DNA from: Phytophthora colocasiae
Lineage: Eukaryota; Oomycota; Peronosporomycetes; Peronosporales; Peronosporaceae
Length of the DNA: 64,000 bases
Assembly: GCA_018806915.1 (NCBI GenBank)
Contig: JAGKQI010000056.1
Coordinates: 42,964-106,963 of the forward strand
Direction of reading: 5' to 3'
Made by a program: the position numbers and the translations under genes. Shown here piece by piece: positions 10,120 through 20,366 of the stretch (its first letter is position 1; the number at the start of each line of letters is the position of its first letter). Under the pieces are notes generated by a model. That model was given only the letters and a program-made list of their open reading frames with translations, had not been told where the DNA came from and made no database searches.

Positions 10120-11616
10120 TGTGGTGGAGCGGATCTGGCCAAAATCTGGTTGAGGCCGATCGCGATCGCCACTTGCGCCCAGACACCGACTAACGGAGGG
10201 GGTCCCCCGATGATCCGTGATCTTGCTGCGTGTAGTGTTCACCTTGTGTACCCGTCGGTAGGCGGGTTACGCTCTTCCAGGTGACTTCTGAAGATGTCTT
10301 GGGACGAGAAGAATGTCTTGGGTGACGCAGGGGTGGTGAGATAGCGTGGGAATACTTCACTCTACCTCGGAGAGGTTGATCCGGGTCACAGGCGAGTTCT
10401 CGAGCCTTGATCCGGTCGCCTGATCTTCGATCCAGGTCTTCCAAAGGTCCAATGTTGGGGATCTGATCCCTTCCTTTACGATGCTTGCCGCTTCCTATAG
10501 CGGGTGTCTTGATGGGTTGAGAGTCGACGAGATCGTCAGGCCAAGCAGCCAATTCCTTCCGATCCGTAGTTCGCACGTAAAGGATAGATCACTAGATAGG
10601 GTAAAACTGGCCAATGTATTATCCAGAATTAACCTCTATGCTAGATCTCTTCTCCTTACCTTCTTGATGCCGGGGGCCAATGTAATTCCCAGTTCCGGTC
10701 TTGAACAAAGGCACTTGTGATGTCCAGAGCAAATTCGATTCTGTTTATGGTTATTCCTATGTCTACTAGTCCCATCCTCATCTGCTATCCTACGATCACC
10801 TGACATCCGGCTACACAGCTGCTCCTCCGATCTTCGATCTCGATCTCACCTAACCCTTGATCGCGATCTCGATCACCGATCTCGGTCATCGATCTCGATC
10901 ATCGATCTCGATCATCGATCTCGATCATCGATCTCGATCTCGATTAGCCGTCTTGATCAGCTGCTCTGAACAGTAGTCTTGACCGTAGCCTTGATCGGCC
11001 AGCTTGAACAATGATCCTGATCGGCAATCTTCTCACTTGATCTCGTGTCTCCGCGTCACCGATATTTAAGATCGCGATCTCCCTATACTTGAGCATCGCT
11101 CCCCCCGTGCGACTGATGCTGCCACCATTGTTCGAACCAGAAATCACCTCTTGGGATGGCCTCTGCATGACTGCTTCCTTGGGTACTCTTCGAGTCTCCT
11201 TCGGCTTAACACGGTGTGTAGCGTCGCTGATCCCGTGCAATGCACCCTGATCGTTGGATATCGACCCCTTTCTGCGGCGGCATCTCGCGATCAGGTCGTC
11301 GTCGGTCCACGGCAGATCGGGCCTGTCCTGATCTGCCGCTGCTTTGGTCTCCTTCTCCCCGGTGCTGAGCCACTACGTGAGACTTTACGGCGGGGCTCTC
11401 TGATCGCTTAGTCTCACCCGATCAAGGCGTCATCCATCATTCACTTGCGGAGAGATCAAGGCGATTACCGATCCGGGTCCATTCGTCAGCCGTCATTCGC
11501 GGAATCTGGGGTCATCAGCCGGTATCTTGCTACGCCAGAGGCCCCTGTCGCTTGATCCGACTCTCTCCGGGCCTGACGTTGCCTTTTCCCGGATTTCTTA
11601 TTCGCGCTTCACCACA
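10120..11616 (-). repeat. Gypsy-A1 3' LTR
   Basis: 1,497 bp. On the + strand it runs from TGTGGTGGAGCGG to CTTCACCACA; the ends are inverted (TGTGGTG/CACCACA). It matches 22600-24075 nearly base for base. Visible differences are one extra 14-bp repeat unit and six extra bases near 11207. Confidence 0.93.
10860..10943. repeat. 14-bp GATC-rich tandem array in the Gypsy-A1 3' LTR
   Basis: A short array built on CATCGATCTCGAT, with each unit carrying two GATC sites. The other LTR of the same element (23340-23410) has one unit fewer. Element A2 has an unrelated array in its LTR, also rich in GATC. Confidence 0.8.
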
Positions 11617-11627
11617 TCCGCCCCCAG
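11617..11627 (-). other. Gypsy-A1 polypurine tract
   Basis: On the minus strand GGGGGCGGA abuts the LTR start TGTGGTG. The same GGGGGCGGA precedes the 3' LTR of A2 at 40342-40350. This is the expected plus-strand primer. Confidence 0.75.
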
Positions 11628-11741
11628 CCTGCAAGTTGGTCCGTCCCGGTCCACTTCAGGTCTCATTCTCCAATCTTCTGTTCAAGACACAAGTGACCCC
11701 ACTGCACCTCGACCACCATCACCCGACTTTCTCCGGCCCAC

Positions 11742-14286
11742 ATGAGTCAGCAAGGGAGTGATCCGGGGAGCGATTATCTGCCCACACCTCCCGACTCCCC
11801 AAGATCTCCTGACGGTCCGCCATCTCCCCACTCCGACATCTCGCGACGTTCGTCGGGTCCGGCTCCAGACCACGCGCGCCCGCTCTCATCCGATGAGGCT
11901 GGGCCGATGCCGGGCAGTCCAGGGCGGGATCGCCTGGTGCGCGAACGCGATCAGCTAAGTCGTGAAGCCATGGAACTTCGGGCGCATGTCGACGCCATGG
12001 AGCGGTTCCGGGCGGACCAGCAGGGCGAGATCGCGCGTCTGGAGCGCGAGATCGCTGATCTCGCGGAGGAAGCCTCTGATCTCGATGGATTGCGCGTGCA
12101 GGTTCACCAGCTCCGATCGGAACGCGACGAGTTCGCGCGGCGTCTCAACTCTGCCCAGGCAGACCTAGATCGAGCTACAGAGGACCGGGATCGTTTGACT
12201 GACGAGGTGGAACAAGCCACTAACGAGATCCAGGATCTCCAGGCGGAAGCCCGGATCCATGCTTGCGATCTGGCTGAGGCGAAGCAAGACTCCGTCACCG
12301 CCAAGGCCAGCTACAACCGGATCTCCGGCTGATCTTGCACATCTCCAACTGGATTCCAGCCCCACGCCTTCGACCGGGGCTCCCACCCGATTGGCCCTGG
12401 CTGAGCGAGATCGAGCCTTGGCGGACTCCGCCCGAGCGACCGCTTCCCTGACCAGTATCGCTGCCGAACGTGACCTGGTCACCGATCAACTCGCCCACGC
12501 TAACTCCGAACTGAACCGAGTCACTTCGGAGCGGGATCGCCTACTCGTGGAACGAGACCAAGCGTTCGCAGATCGCGACAGAGCACAGACGGATCTCAGC
12601 ACCGAGCGACAGCGATCCACTCGTCTAGGTACGCATATAGTCTAGATCCCCCTCCACCTGACCATGATCACTCATATTCTGTTTGTCGTAGAGGATGATC
12701 TGATCGGTACCCATGCCGAAGTGCAGGAGTTAGAAGCGAGTCTTCAAGCACTGCAGGAGAACTACGATCAGGCGGAAGATAACGTATGGGCGACTACCAA
12801 CGTCCTGACCGAAATGGTGTCTCGGCTCCGCGCTGCTCAAGATGAACGGGGGGGTCAAACGCGCTCTCAGTCCGCCCCCATCTCCCGCTACATCGCCCCC
12901 GCACAAGGCTTCGCGGACGGAGCCTCCCCCGACCGATCACAACGCGGCCACACCTGACGTTCCCGCTGGAGACCAACCTGGTGGCCAGGCCCAGGCGACC
13001 GAGCTCGCGAGGAAGGCCCAGACCCCTTCGATCTGGGTCCTGAACCCGTGATCCCGACTGGGCCGGATGCGGAGGAAGCAGATCGCACCCAGGCCACCTC
13101 GCAAGTGACCGTGGAAGCACCTTCCCCCAAGAAGGGTGGCTCGGATCGGTCCAAACGCAAACCCGATCCGGAGCATGACGATGACGAAGAGGATTCTGGC
13201 GCTGGATCCGACGACGCTCTTTCGGGCTACGATACCCGATCGCTGTCGTGGCACCGCCGGCATGGAAATCCTCCTCCAGCATCCGGTGATCAAGGGGGTC
13301 TGCTCCTTCGGATGCCTCCGGCGCAGCCGACACCTCCGGGGGGCAGTTCCCCACAGACTCCGATCACTTCTCCTCAGGGATCCCCGAGGGGTAGTCCAGC
13401 TGGCGGGAGCCCTCCCGGTGGGGGATCTCCGGGTGGCGGCTCTCCGGCGGCTCGCCGCGCCCCCAGCTGCACCCTCCTTTGTTTCGGCGATCAGCTCGGC
13501 CATTCCCGGGTATGCGAACGTCCGGCAGTTTGCGGCTGGTGATGTCTTCCGTGGGATCCGATGTTCATCGGAACTTTGGCGATCGTCGGTATGATCCTCT
13601 CCACATTGTCCAAGAGGCTGCTGCTACCTCCCGGATTCCTCTACCCAGCGAGATCACCGGCTAACCGCCCTTCCCTAGCCGGGATCGGTTGGTTGGCCAG
13701 CCTGAACACTGGGCCCAACGTGCAGGCCCTACTTGCTACCCGACCTTGGGAGGTGCTCCGCAACCGACCGGCCCCCCTCACCTTCGATCTCGGTCTACAT
13801 CGTCGTGCTGGAACTCCGCTGGGGCAGATCGCGGATGCCTACGCCGCCTTCGAGTCAGATCACCTGCAGGCCTACTGGGAATCGACCCATTATCTCGAGA
13901 TCACGAAGGCGATGTATGAGGCTGATCCTGACCTCCATCGGTATTACCTCGAACGTCGGCAACGGCGTAGCCGCACCGGAGAACGTTGGCGGCTGCTATT
14001 GGGACGATTCCTGCCCATGATGCGTGCGATGTGGGCGGACATCGATCTTCTGCTTGATCCCTACTTCCTGCACTTCCCCACTATCCGTGATCGGGTATAC
14101 TGGTACCCCGGATCGGTCTCCCGAATGGCTAACCTGGCCCAGCCGACTCTGAACCGACCGGAGCCCACCGATCTGGATCTCTGCGTTGGCAGAATGCGAT
14201 CAAGAGGACCTTTGGCGCAACCATTACCGCGATCGGCCGGCAGATCACCCGTCTCGGCAGATCCCACGGCTCGAAAACAAGTTTAA
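11742..14286 (+). pseudogene. Antisense ORF of Gypsy-A1: coiled-coil protein
   Basis: Lies opposite to gag-pol, starting at ATG 11742, 126 bp inside the 3' LTR. The predicted protein has a Pro/Ser-rich N-terminus (PTPPDSPRSP), then a long charged coiled coil (about 11920-12840, many E/R/D/L heptads), an acidic Pro/Gly-rich middle (about 13050-13450) and a globular C-terminal domain with RYYLERRQRRSR, LLLDPYFLHFP and RVYWYPGSVSRMANL (about 13930-14150). A2 carries the homologue at 37315-40247, conserved best at the C-terminus. Frameshifts occur near 12310, at the G run near 12848 and near 13545; a candidate intron is at 12629-12691. Function unknown; convergent with pol. Confidence 0.75.
12629..12691 (+). 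other. Candidate 63-bp intron in the antisense ORF
   Basis: GT at 12629-12630 (GTACGC), a CTGAC branch-like site near 12658 and a pyrimidine-rich end with AG at 12690-12691. Removing it joins the frame ending QRSTRLG to the one starting EDDLIGTH in phase 1, without a shift. The size fits oomycete introns. Splicing is inferred. Confidence 0.5.
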
Positions 14287-14678
14287 CCCGCCTGCTCCAC
14301 CTACACCTCCTGGGACTCCCTGATCTCGCGATCTCGATCAGTCCGGAGGTGATCAGCCGAACCTGGAGTCGATCAGCACGCTTACATATTCTTTATCACG
14401 ATCCGGTACTTCGCCACGCGATCCCGACTCCAGCCTAGCCTCTTTTCAATTCCACGTAATTTTCCCAACTTCAAAGATCAGCGTTCTTCTCCATACTTAC
14501 TCCACAGTTTCTGATCCCCATTCAACATCTTCAAAATCTCCACACCTTCCATCCAATCACTCCGGTTTCACATGCATATACAAGAAAATATAAAATCTCT
14601 ACATCCGATCCAGATAGACATCCAGATCTGCATCCGCGATCTCGGCGTTGTGACCTGGTCACACCGCCCTCTTCGCGT
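14287..14678. other. Spacer between convergent antisense ORF and pol of Gypsy-A1
   Basis: About 390 bp, poorer in GC than its surroundings (TTCAATTCCACGTAATTTTC near 14450). It would hold the 3' ends of both convergent transcripts. I see no gene or clear terminator. Confidence 0.5.
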
Positions 14679-14746
14679 CTACACCTCTTCGTGCGACTGC
14701 ATCACGCCAAACCGATTTCGGTTAGCATGATCACGTAGGAACGCGC

Positions 14747-16870
14747 TCAGTATGGCTCCACAGTTAAGATCAGCTTCATCAACCCAAGTCGGTTCGTCAT
14801 AACCGACCCAGTGCACCAGGAATTCACGATAGATCCGGCCGTAGCGAGTTCGTTTCCACTTCGCATGTCCGAGATCCGTTCGACCTCGTACTCATCGGCA
14901 TCCAGATCTGGGACCCAACTGTCCTCCGGAAGGAGGATCTCATCGAAATCGAGCCGATCTGCCTCATCCACCGTCAACTCGATCCGCGGTCGATCTGGAA
15001 AATTCCGTACCAGCTTTAGCTTATAAACATGGACCACTGGGAAGATGTGGTAATCAGATCCCGCGATCTCCAGCTTGATCGTGAATTCGTTGAGCTTCTC
15101 TGCAACACGGAACGGGCCGTGCCAAAGGTGAGCGAGTTTACGCGCATATCCTTCCATCACACGATCTAGATACAGCCAAACCCGTGATCCAGCTTCGATC
15201 TGATGCGGATCGACATCCTCATTGTGCCGATCGGCTCGGTCTGCAATCGCCTCTCGTAGCCGAGCGTTGACCTGTTCTCGCGACTGCTGGTAGTATCTCT
15301 GAACCCGATATCTCCACCGTCTTGGATCGCGATCGTGGCGTCTGGTCGATCCGATCGGGATCGTTGCTTCCAACGTCGATCTCGGATCCCATCCGTGTAC
15401 CAAATAGTGAGGGGTATCTCCCCGAACCCGATCGTGAGCCGTGTTAATGGCGAACGTCAATCGCTCCGCATATTCATCCCAGTCCTTCTGATCGAGATCT
15501 TGAACGTACATCTTAATCGCCCTAGTCGCCGTTTGCACCATCCTTTCTGCAGTCCCATTGGCTTGTGGCCGGTAGGCCATCGTCGCCCGTTGTCGCTGCC
15601 CCAGGATCTTATTGAACGATCTGAAGAAGTCGGACATGAAACCCGGTTCTCGATCGTGCCTGATCATCTCGCTAGCACCAAATCTGCGGAACACGCATTC
15701 TTCATAGGATTCGGCGACGGTCTGGGCTGATCGTGAGGAACTGGCCTTCGCGATCACATATCCCGTGAACAGATCTACCCAGATCAGTAGTTCGGTGTTG
15801 CCTTTGTTAGATCTGGGTAGGGAGGGTATGTGATCCATCGCTATGATCTGGAATGGGTATGTCGCTTGCAGATTCCCCGGCGACTCGCCCCGGATCGTGG
15901 GCCTCCCCTTTCCAATCTCACAGTCTACACACTCGCCTACATATCGCTGCACGCTCCGATACAATCCCCTCCTGTGGAAATGGTCTCGAATTCGCTGATA
16001 AGTGCGTCCGATCCCCTGATGTCCTCCTTCCAGAGTCGTGTGATAATGGTGGAGGTCATCCTGCTGTAGGGTTTCGGGGACTACGAGCCTCATCAGTCGG
16101 TCGCGATCGCCACTCGATCTCGGTCCTGGTGGGCAGTAAAACAGCAGATCTTGTTCATCTACCTCGTACTCGGAGGCGATCTTGGCGTAGGATCCAGATT
16201 CGGCTCGAGTAAGATCCGCGATCTGCCCAGCCAGGTACTTCTTTAGTCCGGCGATCCAGACCTCCTCGTCCTGGGCTCGCCTGATCCGATCCACCCGCAT
16301 CTCCCGGATCAGTTCCTCTCGCAGGACGGCGGCATCGGGTCGCGCTCGGGCTGCACGCGTGGCTACTGCCGACACTTGCACAGTTCGATCTTCAACTCGA
16401 GGGATCAACACCTCATCAAGCCGATTTAGGGTGACCAGATCGCACCGATCTGCTTCATCGTGGACCTCGATCCCGCTTCCTCGCTGCAGCGCGGCACTCG
16501 CCAAGCTGTCTGCGCTCCCATTCCAGTCTCTCTTCACATGGACTAGCTCATGATCTCCCCAATTCCGCAAGTGATCTAGCACCTTCTGTTTCAGTAACGT
16601 CAATCCTGGCGCCTTGCAGTCGATCTCGCCCCGGACTTGTCGGATCACTAGGTTCGAATCGCCACAAACGACCAAACGGCGGCGCTCTAACTGTGTGATC
16701 ATGCTAAGACCCAGCAAGAGTCCACGGTATTCCGCTTCATTGACAGTAAGGCTCTCCGCATAGTCTGATCTAGCCTTGATCACTTTCCACTCTGGCAAAC
16801 TCCACACGATCGCGCTGAAAGCGCCTCCTCCTCGTTTCACGCGTGCCGATCCGTCGAAACTATAACCCAC
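14747..16870 (-). CDS. Gypsy-A1 pol, second half: second RNase H, integrase, chromodomain
   Basis: A 707-codon open frame. It starts with a second, archaeal-type RNase H: FDGSARVKRGGGAF (about 16860-16820), EAEYRGLLLGL and CGDSNLVI, then NGSADSLA. Integrase follows, with an HHCC zinc domain (HQGIGRTY, CVDCEIGKG), then Asp in AMDHIPSL (about 15830), Asp in RHDREPGF (about 15650) and Glu in NGTAERMVQ (about 15545). Then come a GPF module (HGPFRVAEKL) and a chromodomain starting YEVERISDM. A single-base loss near 14855 shifts the end; the intact frame would finish the chromodomain (FLVHWVGYDEPTW in A2) and stop at 14679. A 1-nt loss near 16861 separates it from the upstream half. Confidence 0.95.
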   Translation of the reverse strand: MGYSFDGSARVKRGGGAFSAIVWSLPEWKVIKARSDYAESLTVNEAEYRGLLLGLSMITQLERRRLVVCGDSNLVIRQVRGEIDCKAPGLTLLKQKVLDHLRNWGDHELVHVKRDWNGSADSLASAALQRGSGIEVHDEADRCDLVTLNRLDEVLIPRVEDRTVQVSAVATRAARARPDAAVLREELIREMRVDRIRRAQDEEVWIAGLKKYLAGQIADLTRAESGSYAKIASEYEVDEQDLLFYCPPGPRSSGDRDRLMRLVVPETLQQDDLHHYHTTLEGGHQGIGRTYQRIRDHFHRRGLYRSVQRYVGECVDCEIGKGRPTIRGESPGNLQATYPFQIIAMDHIPSLPRSNKGNTELLIWVDLFTGYVIAKASSSRSAQTVAESYEECVFRRFGASEMIRHDREPGFMSDFFRSFNKILGQRQRATMAYRPQANGTAERMVQTATRAIKMYVQDLDQKDWDEYAERLTFAINTAHDRVRGDTPHYLVHGWDPRSTLEATIPIGSTRRHDRDPRRWRYRVQRYYQQSREQVNARLREAIADRADRHNEDVDPHQIEAGSRVWLYLDRVMEGYARKLAHLWHGPFRVAEKLNEFTIKLEIAGSDYHIFPVVHVYKLKLVRNFPDRPRIELTVDEADRLDFDEILLPEDSWVPDLDADEYEVERISDMRSGNELATAGSIVNSWCTGSVMTNRLGLMKLILTVEPY

Positions 16871-17003
16871 AGCTCCTCATCTGGGTCTACGGTGGGATCG
16901 GCATCTGGATCCGACGTTTTGGTTCCGTACGTGGCGCGATATCGATCACGGCATCGTCGAAAACCGAGCTAGGCGTTATATTAGCTGCGATCGCCCCAGT
17001 ATT

Positions 17004-20000
17004 TCATCCTCTCCCTTCGTACAATTTCGTGATCTCGAGCGTCCATGGGGAGAGAAGTACAGACCATTGTCCCAGACGTCCTTGGAGGCCGGCAGACTTG
17101 AACAGCCAGGCAAGCGTGGAGTGTCGGGTTAGGACCTTGATCCGACGTCCCACCAACAAGGTGTAGTGTAGATCCAAGATCCGAAGTAGAGCCAACACCT
17201 CCTTTTCGGCCACATTATAATTCAGCTCGTTAGTCTTCAAGGTTCGGCTGGCAAACGCGACCGGGTGGTAGATCTGGTCGTGTTCCTGCATCAGTGCGGC
17301 GGAAATCGCCCAGTCACTAGCATACACAATCACCACGGGCAATTTCGCCATGTCGAAGTGACGGAGGATCGGGGTCGACGCGATCTTGGCTTTCAAGGCT
17401 GTAAACGCTCTATATGCTCTACCCCACCTCTCGTCGCCAGTTTTTTGGGCCAGATTGGCTTCGATCTCGCTTGAACAGGGGGAAGGCATCGCCCCCAAGT
17501 CGGTATCCGGTGTACTATCCCCCTTTTGAGTCGAGGTGTCTGGTGATCCATCCTGATTCGACTTAAGCGAAACGAGATCTCGAGTGATCGGGTCCGTGCT
17601 ATCCATGATCTTTCGTAGATCTGGTCGCTTCTTCAGTTTTGCGAACTCCACCTCACGTAGTTCATATAGGACCGATGCATAGATCGCATAATCCTCGATG
17701 AACCGACTATAGTAATTCAAACTTCCAAGGAACGATTGCATGGATCGGAGTGATCCAGGGAATGGTAGATCCGTCAGAGACTTCAGGTCTTTCGGGTTTG
17801 CCTCCAATCCATCGATCGACACTTTGTGTCCGAGATATTCCACCTTATCCATGCCCCAGAAGCTCTTTGCCACACTGATCGAGAGATTCCACTTATCACA
17901 GGCCTCCAATAGGTCTTCCACCCGATCGCACATTTGATCCCATGATCCAGCCGTGATCAAGATATCGTCGATGTATGATCTCCGTCCTAGAACCGACGGG
18001 CGACCAGGATCCTCCGGGATCCCTGATTCAAACACATATGCAGAGTCTTTCGTATTCCCTGACGGGGAGATCTTCAAGAACCCATATAGGGCGTTGTCCA
18101 CAAGACGTTGATAGATCTGAGGGGCGTTCTTCAGCCCGAACGGCATGCGATTCCACTCGAAAAGGCCGAACGGGGTGATGAAAGCTGAGATCGCGCGAGC
18201 TCGATTGGTCATTGATACGACCCAGAATCCACTCGCCATATCTAATGAACAATACCACAGAACCTTGTCAAGATCTTCTAACAGGTCATTGATCAGAGGC
18301 ATTGGGTAGATCATCAGCCTTGTGAGACCGTTCACCAGCCGATAATCGATACATAGTCGGATGTCTACGCCGTTCTTCTTGATGATCACCACGATCGGAG
18401 ACGCCCATGGCGATGTCGATGGCCGAATGATCTTGGCAGCTAGGAGTCCTTTGATAAGATCCGATACTTTCTCGCGGAACTGTGGCGCCACCTTTCGGAC
18501 TCGTTGTGCAATCGGCTTTGCATCACCCACGTCGATATCGCATATAACACCCTTGGCCGCTGGAGGAAGTGCGTTTCCCTTTCCGATCAGGAGATGTCGC
18601 TTCTTCCAAATAATCTGTCGAAGTTTCTCGATCTCCTCCGGGGTAGCCGATCCCGGATTTCCTACTTGCAGATCTTCGATCCTGACTTCTTCAGTGGTGG
18701 AGATCTGGATCTCTGGTACTACTGCGAGATTATCGGCTAGATCTTCGGCCGAAAAGTCGCCACTTTCGTGTAAGTGGGTCTGATCGGCGTTTTCGATCCC
18801 TTCGGGAGATGTCGGATCGGGTTCGTTCGTTGATGGATCAGGGAGTCTATCGTCCTTGGCCGTCAGGATCGGGGTGTCCTCAACCGTGGGGCCGGCGTCA
18901 GCGTCGGATACATGTTGGATCTCGATTTTAAAATCTGGTTTTTCTGTTTTTACCTCGATCTCTTCTTCGCATGTCCGATCTGTCCGATCTGGGGCCTGAT
19001 CTGGCAAGCTCTCATTCGTCTCAGTCTCACCGCCCCCAGCTTCGCCACTCGGAGTCTTGTCGGAACTGATCGTAACCGGTGGGGTATCCATGGGATCCGG
19101 TTGGGGATCGATGAATGCGACCTTGACTTCGGCCGTATCGGTTGGTGATCGAGGTTCCAATGTCGATATTGGCGCAGGATCAGGATCGGTCTTGGTTGCC
19201 CCACCTCGGCGGAGTATGGATCGCGGCGTAACGTAGGTCGGCCGTTCGACTGACGGTAAGGGGATCTCTACGGATTCCTGAGGTTCTGGCTTTGCGTCCA
19301 CAGTCGCTTCTAGAGCTAGGTTCTGCCACTCCATGTAGCGCCGGGATCCGACCGACACAAACCCGGGGAATCGAGGCACTTTTTCCTGATCCAGTACCAT
19401 TCCAACATGTAATCTGTGATCCAATCGTAAAATCTTCTCGCTCAAATTCGTGATCACTAAGTACCGAGTTCGGCCGGGTCCATTTACCACGGTGGGTACC
19501 CATTGGTCGCCTCTGGTCACCCACAATTTCTCCGTCGCCGATAATTTCACTCTCGATGCGATCTCTTCAGATCCCCCAACTGGGATATGTAGATCTTCCT
19601 CCAACTTTACCGATCTTACCTTCTCCCCGTATAATCTCTTGCGACCACTAAGTGGGATCCCCACTTCATTAGGTAAGCACATCGATCCCTTCGCAAGATC
19701 CATCCGAACCCCAGCCGGGATCATGAAATCCATACCCAGGATCGCATCTTGCCCGGATAGATCCCCGATCCAAATATCGAAAAAGTAGACCAAGTATCCC
19801 GCAAGCGTGATCTTGATCCTCGTTCTTCCCTCGGTGGTGTATACATTATCACCGATCCTAACACACTCCTGTCTCTGACTAGTGTCAAAGTGGCACCCAA
19901 CCTTACGAGCAAAGGTGGTATCCAAGATGGATACCTCGGCACCAGTGTCCAGGAGCAAGATCGCTCTTTCATGATTGATCTTGCCTGAGATCTTGGCTTG

Positions 20001-20366
20001 GCGGAACCATTTTCCTGGTGCGTGGTATTTCCAATACCCCCTGGATTCTCCTTCCTTGAGATCCAAAGCCACTTCCGCACCAGATCGCGAGAACTCATCG
20101 ACACGGGGAAGACTCGCGATCTTAGCAGTATACGAATGCAACTTACATGTATTACCGCGCAGATCCGAATTCTCCCTATCTTGATCTCTCGATTTCTTGT
20201 TCACATATGCATAGATGCAGTACTCAGAACGCTCGGCTCGTACCGGTTTCCAAACCGGCGAGCGTCCTAGTTTATCATCTTTTCCACCTTCTCGGGGAAC
20301 AATCCGGCATGTCGGGTCGGGTCGTACCACTTGCGGATATGGTTGTAGAATTCTTCCATAGGGCAT
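17004..20366 (-). CDS. Gypsy-A1 pol, first half: protease, RT, RNase H
   Basis: An uninterrupted 1,120-codon frame, opening in the -1 frame over the last 100 nt of gag. Protease: LLLDTGAEVSILD (DTG Asp at residue 140, about 19949) and DAILGMDF. An acidic, Pro-rich spacer covers residues about 330-560. RT: KKNGVDIRLCIDYR, the GLKNAPQIYQRL block, then about 35 extra residues before the catalytic YIDD (17964-17975). RNase H: YASDWAISAALMQEHD and NVAEKEVLAL, near 17300-17200. One extra base near 17025 ends the frame; with it removed, pol continues into the second RNase H. I see no canonical slippery heptamer in the gag-pol overlap. Confidence 0.95.
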   Translation of the reverse strand: MPYGRILQPYPQVVRPDPTCRIVPREGGKDDKLGRSPVWKPVRAERSEYCIYAYVNKKSRDQDRENSDLRGNTCKLHSYTAKIASLPRVDEFSRSGAEVALDLKEGESRGYWKYHAPGKWFRQAKISGKINHERAILLLDTGAEVSILDTTFARKVGCHFDTSQRQECVRIGDNVYTTEGRTRIKITLAGYLVYFFDIWIGDLSGQDAILGMDFMIPAGVRMDLAKGSMCLPNEVGIPLSGRKRLYGEKVRSVKLEEDLHIPVGGSEEIASRVKLSATEKLWVTRGDQWVPTVVNGPGRTRYLVITNLSEKILRLDHRLHVGMVLDQEKVPRFPGFVSVGSRRYMEWQNLALEATVDAKPEPQESVEIPLPSVERPTYVTPRSILRRGGATKTDPDPAPISTLEPRSPTDTAEVKVAFIDPQPDPMDTPPVTISSDKTPSGEAGGGETETNESLPDQAPDRTDRTCEEEIEVKTEKPDFKIEIQHVSDADAGPTVEDTPILTAKDDRLPDPSTNEPDPTSPEGIENADQTHLHESGDFSAEDLADNLAVVPEIQISTTEEVRIEDLQVGNPGSATPEEIEKLRQIIWKKRHLLIGKGNALPPAAKGVICDIDVGDAKPIAQRVRKVAPQFREKVSDLIKGLLAAKIIRPSTSPWASPIVVIIKKNGVDIRLCIDYRLVNGLTRLMIYPMPLINDLLEDLDKVLWYCSLDMASGFWVVSMTNRARAISAFITPFGLFEWNRMPFGLKNAPQIYQRLVDNALYGFLKISPSGNTKDSAYVFESGIPEDPGRPSVLGRRSYIDDILITAGSWDQMCDRVEDLLEACDKWNLSISVAKSFWGMDKVEYLGHKVSIDGLEANPKDLKSLTDLPFPGSLRSMQSFLGSLNYYSRFIEDYAIYASVLYELREVEFAKLKKRPDLRKIMDSTDPITRDLVSLKSNQDGSPDTSTQKGDSTPDTDLGAMPSPCSSEIEANLAQKTGDERWGRAYRAFTALKAKIASTPILRHFDMAKLPVVIVYASDWAISAALMQEHDQIYHPVAFASRTLKTNELNYNVAEKEVLALLRILDLHYTLLVGRRIKVLTRHSTLAWLFKSAGLQGRLGQWSVLLSPWTLEITKLYEGRG

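Noticed and set aside
4356..10284. Gypsy-B hairpins as an assembly artefact (fold-back reads)
   Set aside because: The stems lie inside conserved protein blocks that read correctly, and an independent copy (B2) has hairpins at the same codons with other sequences.
12937..13503. 188-codon minus-strand frame inside the Gypsy-A1 antisense ORF
   Set aside because: Composition is that of a mirrored low-complexity segment; no counterpart was recognised in A2.
20267..20366. Canonical -1 slippery heptamer in the gag-pol overlap of Gypsy-A1
   Set aside because: Pol is in the -1 frame, but I find no X XXY YYZ sequence in the overlap; the mechanism stays open.
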